Source: Portulaca oleracea (taxonomy: Eukaryota > Streptophyta > Magnoliopsida > Caryophyllales > Portulacaceae). From it: DNA of 64,000 bases. This document shows positions 12,746 to 26,279 of the stretch, piece after piece. The position numbers and the translations under genes were made by a program. The stretch covers positions 496,001-560,000 of the forward strand of contig CM055880.1 of assembly GCA_029582165.1 (NCBI GenBank), written 5' to 3'. Position 1 is the stretch's first letter, and every line of letters begins with the position of its first letter. The notes under the pieces were generated by a model. That model searched no databases. It was not told the DNA's origin and saw only the letters and a list, made by a program, of their open reading frames with translations.

Positions 12746-13401
12746 CCACACCACCTTTGTCGACCTTTGATAAAATAAGACTTTGTAACTCCATATCTTT
12801 AAAGTCCAACTAAATGAGATCCCATTGAGAATTATTGTTGAGATCCTCCAAAAAGAATCACAAAAAAGGTGTGAGAAGCTAGGCAAGATGATGACAAAAC
12901 AAGGGGAAGCTAAGAAAAGGGGGTACGTGTATGGTAAATAATGTGAATGAGGAAAACAAAAAAGACTTAAACTCCAACAAACAAGGCAACAAGTGGATAT
13001 GCTCCCAACCCTCCCAACCAATCTTTTTAGGTCCCACCTCATTTCCAATCTTCTCCCTAGCCTCCTTCGTACGTACGTACTTATATATTCCTCTCCTTCT
13101 TACTCACTAATCATGTTAGAAGTTCATTAAGGATATAATTAAGGGTTTTGCATAGTCTAGTCCGATTTGAAAAAGAACATAATGGATCAGTTTTGATTGA
13201 ACTGGGAGATAAGACCGAATGGATTGAAGGTGCTCAGTCCAATCAATTCGACGGACTAAAGGATTGAGGATTGTCCAAAAGACGGGATAAAAGTGTCTCA
13301 ACAACTAAATTTTTAGGATTTCTTTTAATATTTCTCATTAGTAGTTGTGAATTGTCCCGTCTGGACTGGATCGCACCGAAAAAGTTTCTATAAAGGTAAA
13401 G

Positions 13402-13722
13402 ACCTTGTTTGACAATCAATTGTTCGCTGTTTGTATTAACAGTTAGCAGTTAACTGTTTGAATTAACTATTTAACTTAGTTATTTAGATTAGTTGTTTGC
13501 AGTAATAGTGTTTGGTAAAATTAGTTGTTTCATAAACAAGTATTGTTAAAAATCTATTTGGAATAACATTTTGAAAAAAAATAGCTTTTTGAGTTCAAAT
13601 TGCTAGCTCAAAAAGCTATATATTTATCAAATACTATATTAGATGTTTTGATTAGTCAAAAATATTAATTAGCCTTAAAAAGCTCTTTCTACTCTAAAAA
13701 ATTATGTTGCCAAACAGTGAAA
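13402..13722. repeat. MITE-like inverted-repeat region
   Basis: Left GACCTTGTTTGACAATCAA-like end and right TTGCCAAACAGTG end form a weak inverted pair of the 'GGCCCTGTTTGGCAA' type. The interior has TTAACAGTTAGCAGTTAACTG words. Ends are too diverged to fix boundaries. Confidence 0.35.
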
Positions 13723-13820
13723 GTAAGGTAAGGTAAGGTAAGTAGTAAGAATAAATAATGTCACATCACCTATTCTTTTTTTATATAATGGCCTATAATT
13801 TAGCATGGAGGAAATATTTA

Positions 13821-14062
13821 GGCCTCTTTCTTTCTGGTTGAACTATCTGCATGATTCGCATGATTTCTGCAAACTCATATGATTTGTCACAAATCATTAC
13901 TTTTCTCTCTCCTCATTCTTCTCTATCTTCACTTTTCTCCTCTATTTTTTACATTTTCTCTCTTCACCTACCCCACATACCAATAACCTACCACAATTCC
14001 ACCAAACCCCACCACAATTGCACCACACCACACCGCAAAATACCGCAGAAAAGAACAGGACC
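13821..14062. mobile_element. Tourist-like MITE (242 bp, TTA TSD)
   Basis: TTA at 13818-13820 and 14063-14065. The left end is GGCCTCTTTCTTTCTGGTTG; the right (reverse complement) is GGTCCTGTTCTTTTCTGCGG. The interior shares CTCTCCTCATTCTTCTC and TACCAATAACCTACCACAAT words with the copy at 53003-53247. Confidence 0.85.
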
Positions 14063-14689
14063 TTAATTACTTACAAAACAAACAAGAAGTACATAAGATT
14101 AGACTATAGTGTCCAAATCTAATTAGTTAACAAATAGTTTTTCACTTCTAATTAACAAAGACTAACCATTAATTAATTAACTTGGAGTAGTGTATATGAA
14201 ACCTCATTAATTAATTAATTAATTAAGTACTTTTGTACTACATGAACTTAGCTTATTACATAACATGCATATTCACATGTGAATTACACACGTCTAATTT
14301 ACTCCAAAGTTAAATCACTTCACACTTTTGAAAGAGAGAGGGTTTGCTAAGATTGGGATTAATTAGACGCCACGGTAGCTACTTGTGTTTGTACTTTTAG
14401 AATCCAAGGAAGAAAAAAGGAAAAGAAGATTATATAAATGATGTAATTATTAATATTTATTATTCTGTTAATTTACTCAATGAATTTAATTCAAGTTTCT
14501 GGGAGGGCAAATAATGGCGTAAAATAAAGTAAATTTTGGTGGACAAAGCTATCCATTTACGTACCCATGATGTTGCGTAGACTCTCTTTTTATTAATTTG
14601 CGTGTTAATTATATTATGCAACTTATACATAGGCTAACTTAGCCATGCTTTGATGTCATAATGTCCCATTAATTTTCAGTAATTACATA

Positions 14690-14928
14690 CTCCCTACGTT
14701 TTTTTTTATCTATCATTTATGGGTTTCAGTGTCAATTTTTAATCAATAATTTCTAATATAAAATTTTCCAAAAAAATATAATATTATAATTTTTTTTTAG
14801 TTGTATTTTTTTATTACGAATCTAATGACATCAATTTCGTATAATAAATCATTATACAAATTAAAATATTAACAGTCAAAGTTTTTGGCACAATTTCCAA
14901 GGCGACTGATAAAAACAAACAGAGGGAG
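14690..14928. mobile_element. Stowaway-like MITE, family S2
   Basis: TA flanks both ends. The left end is CTCCCTACGTTTTTTTTTAT, the right (reverse complement) CTCCCTCTGTTTGTTTTTAT. The CTCCCTCYG terminus with a TA duplication is diagnostic of Stowaway. The interior is similar to 21770-21920, a fragment without clear ends. Confidence 0.8.
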
Positions 14929-17900
14929 TAGATGATTAAGCTAATTAATTGCATTTGCAATGTAAATTTAAAATCAAACTTTCGATTGATTGTTTTTTTT
15001 AATAATTAATTTATAAGGGAGTCAAAAAAAACCCTAATAAGTTTGCTACTGATATAGAGATATAGGCGTTTTTTTTTTAATTTTAAAGAACATGTAATTG
15101 TATAAATGAATTTCAGTTAGTGTTTACATTTGTTGAGGCTATTTTTAGTCGATTTCGATTATTTTAAGTGTAAAAATAAATTGATATTTACCCATTACCC
15201 TCTATTTCATGTGTTATTGGGTGTGGCTATGTCTCTTAGTCCTTAACATACAATTCTTGTGCAAATCGATGAAATTCATATCTGATAATTTTACTGCATC
15301 ATATATATATATATATATGAAACGAATTCAACAAATACATGGAATATATTAATTCGACAATACAAATATATCTTTCCAAAATAAAAGCATGTATATATAA
15401 CCATGTCACACACTCTCATACACATAAAAACAAGTGTGACTTTACTCATCACTAAATAAAAACTTTAACTAAAATCAAAAGTAAGCATCCAAAATAAACA
15501 AGTGGAAACTAGAAAAGTGAGGAAGAAGTGAGAATAATGGGATATTGTTAACACCTAGTATGGAGGCAATGCAAGGCAAGGCAGCAGTACAAAGTGAAAA
15601 GGACATTCTTATCCAATCTTATGCCTCCACAACCTTAGCCTTACCTCCTTTTTTTGGCCTCATTTTTATTTAATTTTATTTCCTCCAATCTTTTTCTTTC
15701 TTTATTTTTATTTGTTGCTAAAATTACAACCTTGAAGATAAAGTTTTTCTGTCAATCCTAAGGAACACACAAGGAAGAAGAGGAGATTTTGTCACTTGGC
15801 ACTTCTCTACACCGTTGCCTTCAAATCCACATTACCCTCTTCTTCTGTCTTTATTCTTTTTTTTTTATTTGCAAATGTCAACTATTTTATTATATTTATT
15901 TTATTTTCAATTATTTGGTTATGGCCCTCCTTATGAAAAAAAAATAATATCCCTTGAAGATGAGCAAGCTAGTGACAACCCAACACGTGTCACTCTCTAT
16001 GCATGCCCAATCCAAATATGGAAATATCTCATTGGAAGAAGGTTTGATTTTTCAAGGTCTTAGGGTGTGTTATTTATAAAAAGAGATATTTTTCTAAGAT
16101 TTTTTATGTGTTTTCTACATAAAATTTGGGTGAATCATAATTTTAATGTGAATGTTTGATGACATTGTGTAATACAAGAAAGTTGCTCTTATATAATATT
16201 TTGTCCTTCAAAATACAAACAAAAATATATATAATTATAAAGATAAAACATTAATCATCTACTTATATTTATTTTATAATATCTTTACTTCCTTAGATAT
16301 GCATAAGCTAGTGCTAGATCAACACATGGCACTTTCTATGTATGTCTAATCCAAATATACAAATATCTCACTCTATCAAGTTTGATTTTTTTAAAATAAT
16401 TTTTGAGGGGTACATTATATGCATGAGTAGTTGGATAAAAAGAGATACCTCCCTTGTTTCCATATTTGTTCCTATCTTCTAATCTTTTTGCTCAAGATCA
16501 TATCTTTCTCTCATGTCAACTCCCTTTCTTTCATGACTTACTTTTCTTTTGGATTTTCTTGATATTTAAAAAGATATCACTTCACCCATATGAAAAATAC
16601 ACATAGATATATACTTCATTTTAAATATTATATACATTAATATTCAATATATATATATACACTAAAAAAATAATAATAATATGATTCGTGTAGTTGCACT
16701 AAGCAATTAATAGAAATTTCCGACAATTATTGCATAACATATATTAATTGATGATAAATATGTGTATTCTGCTGCTAGTTAGCGCTATTTTAATATATAA
16801 TTTTATTCACCTTTTCGATTATATGTACGAAAAATTTAGAAGAGATTTCTTCCGTAAGTAATCTATATTTCTTCTTCAAGCTTTGAAATTATCGAAGATA
16901 TAAATTCAAAGTTTATATTAGTGAAGTCATATCAATCAATTAACAATCTAAAAGAAACAATTTAGTGGAGACCACTAACTACAAAGACAAAAAGGAATTG
17001 AAGGCTGCTTAATTAAAACCTAGCTAGCACTTTGATAGGGAAAGGCCATATACACTTCAACTTAATTATGACATAAGTTGGAAATTTAACTATAAACCCT
17101 CCAATTAGTTGAGAGAGAAGGGGACATGGGAAAATAAAATGGTGACCTATTTCTATTTATTAAGACATCATAATTAATGTATTCACAAATTAATTAAATT
17201 AGTTAATTAATAGGTATATTTTTTTTATACTGATAAGTTGGGACACCCACTGGGCTCATATCTCAAGAAAAGTCCAATGGATCCATCAACGCATGTTGCC
17301 GCTCCCGAAAATCGATCTCGGGAGTTGTGAGATACCGCAATACAGCGAGTACCACTTAAGCTAAAAGCTCATTGTTAATTAATAAATAGATATGTGGGTG
17401 AACATCTTATCAAAGCCAAACCCTATCCCATCAATTCTAGACAAAACCCATCATATATATAAGTAAGAACAAGTGGGAGGCAATATCCTCTCATTTTCCT
17501 CGAATTTCCAAATTTATGTAGACATTTATAAAATATAGATTTAAAAAAGTTAAAAAGAAAGTGGTTTGAACAAAAAGAAACAAATCATAAATACACTTTG
17601 ACTCTTTTTATTTGAAGGTGGTGTTCATGTAAACTCCCCTGCTTACAAGTTAAGCAACCAAACCACCATGAATTTAGTGGCCAAAAGCCTTCCTACCTAG
17701 CCTTCATAAAGTTTGTGTTGATTTGATTTCTTCCAACTTATACTGTTCATGTTTTCTCTTTTCATTTCATGCTTTTCTTTCTAGTATTCCTCTTTTAAAT
17801 GATAAATGAATAAATTATCATATATAGTGTATCTGTCTATTTCATTGACAATTTAATCTGATAAAATTTACTCAATCGAATAATGTGTTAAAGGATGAAT

Positions 17901-17953
17901 TTTACGTCATAATTTTATGTCATTATATGAGCACGGGGCCTTATGCCCCTTTG

Positions 17954-18214
17954 GTGAGAATGTGAGTATAATTGGACATTTAGTGAACATCAAGTCAAGT
18001 GGTAATTTTGTGAACATCAAGTATTGTTTTTGTGGACATCAAATAAACAAAGGGGATATAAAAATTTTGCTTAGTGGACGTCAAATGTTGATGTCCCGCC
18101 TTCATATTTAATATCCACTAAAGCAATACTTAATGTCCACCTATCATAATTGATGTCCACGAAAATAATACTTGATGATGTCCGTCAGAAATCCAACAAT
18201 ACTCACATGCTCAC
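17954..18214. repeat. Inverted-repeat element with GTGGACATCAA sub-repeats
   Basis: The left end GTGAGAATGTGAGTATAATT pairs with the right end (reverse complement) GTGAGCATGTGAGTATTGTT. Inside, four degenerate copies of GTGGACATCAA run forward (17980-18085) and several run in reverse as TTGATGTCCAC (18085-18185), so the whole is an imperfect palindrome. No coding capacity and no clear target duplication. Confidence 0.6.
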
Positions 18215-19809
18215 AGAAGACTCATACTCAAATGACTAGTTCTCATATATATATTAATGAAAACAAAATGTATCCTTCCCATATATTTCCCATATATAGT
18301 GTTTTCTCACATATTTTTCATGTGTGATCCAAACTATCATTATTAAGTTAACCTAGCTACTTTATAGTTGAGAATTTGGACAAATTCCACTAAATTTCCA
18401 CTTATATAATCGTGTTGATGAAAAACTACTTTTACTGTGGGGGGTAAGTGTGAAAACTTTCCTAATAAAAGCAATTACATCCACCATTAACCTTCCCTTT
18501 TTGTGTTGGTAAAGTGTCGTAGGAACATAGGACTAGGTAAAAGCACTACGCACAAAAAAAGCCATTAAAAGAGGTCACATAAACACGATGTGAGCACATT
18601 GTTTTTGAGCATTTTGCAAAGATAATGCTCCTAGCTAGCTATGTCCACTTCCTACATACATAAATGAAGAAACTTTTCAAGATTATAATAATTATTACAA
18701 CAATTTTAATACACATTTTGCTGCTGTGAGATTTGTAAAGATGTTCATGTAAAGGACAATTAGTTCTAAATACAACTATTGGCAATTTATCCATGTTTTC
18801 CATTATATTGATAATTATATGAAAATGAAATATGATAAAACAGGACAAGAAATCATATATACGATAAAATTCTAGTATACCTTTCAAAATTTTACCTTCC
18901 CAAAACACCTAAATAGCTGACTTAAAAGAAAGCTAGCATCTATACATAATAATCAAGGTATCATTGCCTTTTCAAGTACGAACGAAATTTTTATTTTTCC
19001 AATTTTTTTACTTATATGTCATCGAAAATCACACGGAGCATTGTTTTTCAAACAGTATAACATCTAAACAAGTAGCAAAGTAACCAACTAAAATCAACAA
19101 CACTGACAAATTAAAGCCATATACAACAACACGAACTCCAATAAGTTGAATTACCCTACAGCAACAAAACCATCATATGTTGATGGTCGTTTCTAGCTCA
19201 CAAACATACATTAACAAAACTTATTCCAAAATTTCTGTCACAACGACTAATCTTAATATGATTCTTATCTTAATTAGATTAGCAGACAACGTAACTAACC
19301 ATAAACATAACTACGTATCTTACCTTATTCATTTTACAAACATACAGCCAATTATTTTCCTCAATTTGAATGGAAAAGGAGGGAAACGTAATGTGAAGGG
19401 CATATAGATATCTAGATAACTAGCTAGGTAGCATGTTTGTTCCTCAAAATTCTAGTATTTTGGTGTTAATTAGTTAGCCAAAGTTGTAGATAGTGGTAGC
19501 TTTTGATAGACAATTTAGGGTATGGCCAATTAGAAGTGGGCTTCATGAGTCTCATTTTTTGACTAACTCTTTGATTCGTCGCTGATTTGCTGCTAACTAA
19601 CTTGCTTCCTTCATTTCTTTTCAGCTCAATTTGTCTTCCTTCTTTCTCTCTTTTACTCTTTCACCTTTGAATTTTTGCTTCTTATTGTTGAATTTTTCAT
19701 ACCTTCACTATTAGTGTACCATGCACACTTTTCTTCTACTAGTTTTTATCCTCCAAAAAAGCAAGAATATATAGATATATAATTGAAATATTGTATTATG
19801 TATAAGCTA

Positions 19810-19825
19810 AACCCGAGCTCGGGTT
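19810..19825. repeat. 16-bp perfect palindrome
   Basis: AACCCGAGCTCGGGTT is self-complementary over 16 bp, GC-rich in an AT-rich setting. It is followed by a GGGGGCGGATCC patch that may be a transposon remnant. Confidence 0.5.
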
Positions 19826-22475
19826 GGGGGCGGATCCTGGTTGCATGGTCTTTTTGTGTCATACACCAATATATTCTCACTGTATTGGTTATTTCTCGCA
19901 GGGCACATTCTTTGAAATTATTACAAAAATAAACATTTATTTACATTCGATTATTAACAAACCATTTATGATAAGCCAAAAAAATTATAGTATGTTGTTG
20001 TGTTGTTCCTTGAGAAAAAAAGCTCTTGTATTTCCTCAATATATATATGAAACAAGTTCAAAACAAATATTATCATATAGTTATTTTGAAAAAAGATATT
20101 ACCAAAAAAAAATTATAATTTCAATAAAATATAGAAAACCATGCATGCAAAAAGAACCAAAATATTATTTAAAAAAAATGAGTGACTTCTCATATTCTTA
20201 AGGCAGCAATTTTTATATTTTTATCCAAAATTTATCAAACTTTGCTCTATTCAAATTAATATATATTACCCTTTAGAAGACATTTCATAAACTTGAATTA
20301 TCTTTAAAATAATCAGTTTTTTACAAAAGTTTCTCTTCTATTTTTGTGCGGATCCATCAGATACAGTCTCTTCATGAACTTTTGTTCAAAAAGGTAAGAT
20401 TACATACATTAAGATATTCCAAACTACGCTTAAACATGTCACTGAGATAATGTTCTTGTTGCAATGAGGGGAATTTTTTACCAAAAGAGTATATGGTGAA
20501 TAATTGGGGCACAGTATGAAACCAAAAAAAGGGAGAGCAAAACAGGAATATAAATATGAGACGACAGAAAAAGTGGAAGAAGAAAAAAGAAAGAAAGAAA
20601 AAGGAGAGGTGGGGGCCCAGGAGGAGGACACGAATGGTCGACATCAATGGATAGAAAAAGAGGTGCATGGTGTTCCCTTCCGTCCCCAATCCAGCCCGAC
20701 TTATCCGGTGCGGTCAGTATTAGGGATTAAATTTGGGGGGTATATATGCCTTTCGTGTTCCAACATTTGGGCATAACCTATTTCCTAACTCTTTACTACT
20801 TCCCCCATCATATTTCACTGTTTTCTTTTTTATTTTTCTCCACTTTTTCTTCTTCATTGACTCACTTGATGTGATTTTGTTTTTGGTTTTCAACTTTGCT
20901 TTGCTTCTTGTCCACCTAAATAATATATTGCTTTTGTCTCTTTCTATAATATAATGTTACATACTACAATAGATATTTGTCTATCGTAATGGTAAGAATA
21001 TTTCTACAAAAATATTCATTATAATATTTTAAACTCTACAAAAATATTCAAGTTTTTAAGGATATAGAAACATTTTAATTGAATGAAATTTGTTGGGATT
21101 AATAATTATACTTACCACATGTCATAAAGTCATAGACAGTTTAATACTACTACTTATGGTAACCCTAATATAGAAGGATAATGGGTGGACCAACTTACTC
21201 TTTGTGAGAAAAGTAAAAATACTAGAAGTGAGGCAGTGAGGCAGTCTAATAGTTACTTCTTTTATTTATCAAGTTGTGCCCCTAACGAAAACAATGAAGT
21301 ATTTATGCATGAGATTGGTTAGAATGTGGAGGTTGATAGATTCAACCATGCGGCTTTGCTTCAAACTTAGTTGTTGTTACCTGACCCTAAAAATATGAAT
21401 TTGCAAAGAGATCTAAATCTGTCACTAATAAGAAACAAATTATTCCTCTAATATTTAAACGAGTGTCGCCATTTTCTACCGACAAAAAGGAAATTAAATT
21501 TGTCTTGTAATATGAATATGAATATGAAGTATCCCTCTCTCCATATAAGTACGATAAGTTTCAAATCATATCTTGTCACCCTATTCATCTAGGATGATTA
21601 GGGGATTGAAAATGGATGTCTTATAGAGAATTATTATTGATAAGATGGCCTCTAAATTATAGGCTGAACAAAGTTAAAACATTTTGCAGTTTACGTATTT
21701 GCATTGTAATTACCTTAGTGTAGCTAGTGCTTAACTTTCATTGATATGACTAATTCAGTGTCGACATGGTTTACGATATTAATTTTAATCAATAATTTTT
21801 CCTATAAGATTTTTATTAAAGAATACAATATCATACTTTTTTAGTAGTATTTTTTGTTAGAAATATAATGAATCAATTTTATATGATGAATCATAATATA
21901 AATTAAAATATTAACGATAAAAAAAATAAATCTGAGTGACAAATAAAAAATAGCACATGATAGTAACTATATGCTTTACAATAAAAGGGTAAAATCTAAT
22001 TTCACACACAAAAAAAAAAAAATAATCTAGCATATGTATAGTTAGTTGGGTAATCTCTTGAATTGCCAGCCATATAATCTCAACGTTGACTATTGTGAGC
22101 ATTATTTAATTTTTCAAAATTAAATAATTGTAAGTGTTTATATTTGTTAGCTATTGAGCTGTCTAATCAACATTATTAGGAATAAAAGTTTCATACGATG
22201 TTTATAGGATTAATATCAATTTGAAGCTGTATTATAGGGTGAAAGTGTGAAACAAAGTGGTCAACTTGAAGCAATAAATCAAATCTAGAAATGCAAAGAA
22301 ATTAACGAGGACAATCATTGTAGTTAAGAAAAATATAGCAATTTATAACTATTCATGCATTGAAGTCTAAGTTTTACGACTTAGATAACATTTGCATTGT
22401 ATTTTGATTTCACAAGAAATGCTAGGCTGTGAGACATTTTATATTTATTTTTGATAGAACCTACTTTTATATTTA

Positions 22476-22588
22476 GGCATTGTTCTTTTATGCGGTATTA
22501 TGCTTGTATGGCGTGGTATGGTGTGGTGAAATTGTGGCGGGTTGCTGTGTAGTTGCGGCGGGTTATTGGTATGTTGTGGTAGGTTTTT

Positions 22589-22650
<62 letters not shown>

Positions 22651-22783
22651 ATTGGTAATTGTGAAAAAGTAATTTGCGGTGAGTTGTGGTGAATTATGGT
22701 AGAATGGTATTTTGTGGTGGGTTGTGGAAAACTGCGGTAGGCTATGGCACCGCAGTTTGCCAACCGCAGAAAAGAACAAGACC
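22476..22783. mobile_element. Tourist-like MITE with TA microsatellite core
   Basis: TTA at 22473-22475 and 22784-22786. The left end is GGCATTGTTCTTTTATGCGG, the right (reverse complement) GGTCTTGTTCTTTTCTGCGG. The centre holds a 57-bp TA run at 22591-22647, absent from sister copies, whose centre is only AT-rich. Confidence 0.85.
22591..22647. repeat. TA dinucleotide microsatellite
   Basis: An uninterrupted (TA)n run located in the loop of the Tourist-like element at 22476-22783. Confidence 0.95.
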
Positions 22784-22829
22784 TTAATCAATATTTCTAT
22801 ATGTCATATAATTCACCAATATCCAATAT

Positions 22830-23225
22830 CGAAAATGATAAACATCTTGACATAAGATACTCTTAACCATCTTGCATTTCTTTTAAATCATTAATAAAGT
22901 GAAATGTAAGTGTATTTAAATCATTCTAAAGGTACGTTTCATTATTTTTAGAGTTACTACAACTTATAAACAATTTAAAAATAATTATTTGTTTATATTT
23001 ATTTCATAAATATAAAACTATGTATAAAATGTGAATTTTCTACTATGATTGATAAAATTAGGCTATAATTATATTTTTGCACCTAGCTAATAAGTATTAT
23101 ATTATTATAGTTGATAAATATATATAATTATTAAAGAAAATATTAATAAGAGTTACAAAAATGTGAAATATGAACAATTCAAGATGGTTAAAAATCATCT
23201 TGAGTTAAGATGGTTATCATGATCC
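22830..23225. mobile_element. MULE-type MITE, copy 2 (396 bp, 9-bp TSD)
   Basis: Flanked by a perfect 9-bp repeat, ATCCAATAT, at 22821-22829 and 23226-23234. It is the reverse orientation of the element at 4630-5026 and collinear with it over its whole length. Ends: CGAAAATGATAAACATCTTG on the left, GGATCATGATAACCATCTTA as reverse complement of the right. Confidence 0.85.
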
Positions 23226-23285
23226 ATCCAATATATTAACATGTTTTCGCATTTTTATTTAAATTCTTTTAATTATATTCTTATT

Positions 23286-23410
23286 TGCACTGCACCACAA
23301 CTTGCCACATTCCACCACAATCTACTTTTCCTAATTACTTTATCTCACTTTTTTCAATTATAATTTCACATTTTCCAACATATTTACAATTATTAAAAGC
23401 AAAACTCACA
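23286..23410. mobile_element. Tourist-like MITE fragment
   Basis: The words CACCACAACTTGCCACATTCCACCACAATC (23291 onward), TTTTCCAACA and ATTTACAATTATTAAAA match the interior of the copy at 6129-6459. Neither terminus is present. It lies 60 bp from the MULE-type MITE. Confidence 0.6.
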
Positions 23411-23938
23411 AAAAAAATGGGACCTAAAAAGTGGCATATTACCTTACATAAAATAACTTTGGTTTCTTTGCACAACTTTAAATGGTACCTTTATCCTTTG
23501 ATAATTATCGGGCATTTCTTTATTAGAAGTCCACGGATAATTTCCAATAAATTCTTCTGGATAAGATCATTGTAACATTGGATAAAAAGAAACTTAGTAA
23601 GTAATGATGCCAATTTGAAATAGGATATAATTTAAGTGTTTTATCATTCATAAAATTAGCATTTTATATAATTTATGACCCTAAATGTTGTGACACTTAT
23701 TATAAATAGTCAATTATAAGGAGTCTGAAATATATTAGTAGTGCTAACAATCATAACTAATATCTTTGATCAAATGAGCAGCCCTATTTATCATATACAT
23801 TTTAATCCATTTTTCATAAACTTGAAAAATATGAATAAAAGCATAATTCTAACAATTTATATTTTATATATAACATGTACATATATAATGTTTCCAAGAA
23901 TCATCATTTTTATAAAAGATAAAAGAAAGTAAAATAAA

Positions 23939-24488
23939 GGGTTTTTTGATGTTAATATACTGAACTTCTGGGGTGTTGGACAATAATACACTCAACTTTA
24001 ACCTTGGACGATAATACATTGTACTTTGGGGTGTTGAACAATAATGCACCCAGAATTATTACGGCAATAGCTAACTCGGTGACAATCCTACTTAGCAGGG
24101 GGCAGAGATAAATTGGCCCAAAAATATTTGAATTTATGACATATCAGCTAATCTATACATAAGCAAAGATAATTAAATTTGAAAAGAGTAAAAAAAATAA
24201 TAATAATCACATTTGCTTAAACTTGTTTTCGTTGAGATATTGTTGTTGTCGTTGTATAAAATCACATATATTATATGATATGTCATAAATTTAGATATTA
24301 TTTAGCCGATTTATCTACTCGGCTGTCCCTATAAGATCGCCAGTCATTTCTTATCGATAGCGTTAAGATGCGTTAATGTTGAGCGGCGAAAGTTGATATT
24401 CTTATTCAATGTCAAAATTTAATACATTACTGTACAATACCTTAAAAATTTAGTATATTATTATACAAAAATCATAAAATAAAAGCCC
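23939..24488. repeat. TIR-like element of about 550 bp
   Basis: Left GGGTTTTTTGATGTTAATAT and right (reverse complement) GGGCTTTTATTTTATGATTT are weakly matching ends. Both arms are followed by words such as ATAATA(T/C)AC and ACAATAATGCA. The left arm has two sub-repeats of GGGGTGTTG(G/A)ACAATAAT. No ORF; the superfamily is unclear. Confidence 0.4.
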
Positions 24489-24774
24489 ATAAGAAAAACC
24501 AATTACATAAGACAAACTTTCCGATTGATGTGACACCAATATGGTAAAAATTACGGCGATGTGACACCATGTTGGCGTTTTACATCCTTACGCCATCGTT
24601 AATTATAATTTAACCTATAATATTTATATCTTAATCTAGTTGTTCAATCTGATTTCACTTTCACGTTATTCACTTTTGTCCACTGTACACTAAATGATAA
24701 TCGTGCTGATCCTTTAAACTATTATTTATTCCATATTTATGCTCACATCAATATTTTTTTTTTAAAGTTTTAAA

Positions 24775-25076
24775 AACTCCTTTCTTTTGTGCGTTAAATT
24801 TAGTGTGATAAGTTGCGATGTAATAAGTTGCGATGGATTGCGATAAGTTGTGGTAGAAATAATAAAATGGTGTTGAAATATTTTTATTAGGAAATATAAT
24901 AGATAATAAATAAGTTGTCGTGGAAATAATTTTGTAGATTTTAAATAATTTTGTGTATTTGTAGAAATATATTAAATAAAAGGTAATGGTAATTTGTGGT
25001 GAGTTACGGTAGGTTGCAGTAAATTGCGGTAAATTGCGGTGTGGTAACTTGCGATAGCGCATAAAATAACGGAGTC
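24775..25076. mobile_element. Tourist-like MITE, diverged copy
   Basis: The left end ACTCCTTTCTTTTGTGCG pairs with the right end (reverse complement) ACTCCGTTATTTTATGCG. The right is followed by TTA. The interior repeats GATAAGTTG and TTGCGGTAAATTGCGGT words. Confidence 0.7.
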
Positions 25077-26279
25077 TTAGGACATATGTAAAATTTTAAT
25101 TTCATGTTATTTCCTTTGAAGTTGGGTTTAGTCTGTTAGAATATAAAACAAATCCCCAGACCTCAACTATCAGTTTAACCTTTTGGTTGAAATAGTTCCG
25201 CGTGTTAGAGTATAAACCCATATAGGATATATATGCTTTGTTATTGATTTTTCAGATATATATATATATCTACACTTTTTGCATTTTTTCCGGATATGTC
25301 AAACAATTAATTTGATTTTTGATTGGCTAAACGTGTTGCCAACATAAACACAAGTAATTTATTTATTTATTTATACCTTGAGCCTCTTTTTTTTTTTTGT
25401 TTCATTGCCTAGATTCGTAGCATTAACCAAAAAAAACACGAATTTAATTAAAAATTTCGATTAAATAATCGTACGAGAGAGAAAGACGAACTAAGATTCC
25501 AAGCACAATTCCAAATAGTCTTTAGTTTTATGGGTCAAGTAGCATTTTTAAATGAAAAACAAGCTAAGTTTCACGTTGAATGCATTAAAAATATGCAAAT
25601 CAGTTGGTGGAATTTGGCATTTGTGACAACATATCACACCAAATATATATGCACTTCAACGGAACCCTAGTTTTTTTAATCACCTCTCTTTTTTTTTTTT
25701 CTAAATTAATATAACATTATCATGTATATTCGTCCTGATTTATCCTTGGTCCGGATGTAAATTATGCTATTATTGTCTAGATTTTTGTATTTCTTCATCA
25801 GAAAAATGTAAATTTAAAGTCGAAAATGAGATCATATAAGAGTATAAGTTGATTCTTGACAACGTTATTACATATTGATGAAGATGAAGAGGATAGAAGT
25901 CTGATAGTACTATAACATTACAGATTAAAGTCCTGCAATATTCTATCTCCATCTAATAGTTACGTTGTAGAAATGAGCAGTATGTAGATAAAAAGGTACA
26001 AATAATAATAATATTGTTATTTCTTCATTCTCTCTTTTTTAAGTGTAGAAAGATTTATTTCGAAAGTATTTTGTATGGATATTAATATTTTAATTATTTT
26101 TTTCATTATTAAATTTATTTATTTATTCACATCTAATCCTGTGCACAACACTAAGACTAGTTATTATTAATCCAAACTATAGCACTGTATGTAAAATATG
26201 AACAATAACCAACTTAAAATAGCATTGTAAAATAAAAAGCCACATATAGTAACATTTGTACCAAAATGTTTAATTAGTA

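Larger units (their letters stand above)
14063..22472. other. Intergenic, no gene recognised
   Basis: About 8.4 kb of AT-rich sequence. It holds a Stowaway-like element (14690-14928), an inverted-repeat element (17954-18214), a 16-bp perfect palindrome (19810-19825), a purine-rich GC-raised patch (about 20510-20720) and a partial relative of the 14690 element near 21770-21920. The 125-codon frame at 19824-20201 has no domain and AT-driven composition, so I do not call it. Confidence 0.6.

Noticed and set aside
12719..13048. 109-codon minus-strand frame
   Set aside because: Hydrophobic, low-complexity translation of a pyrimidine-biased strand with no family features.
19824..20201. 125-codon open frame on the plus strand
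   Set aside because: AT-driven composition, poly-A/T rich, no domain or signal, and no splice partner exons; likely a chance frame in AT-rich DNA.
20372..20776. Overlapping frames on both strands in a purine-rich patch
   Set aside because: The patch is simple GAAAGAAAGA-type sequence giving Lys/Glu or Phe/Ser runs; no gene evidence.
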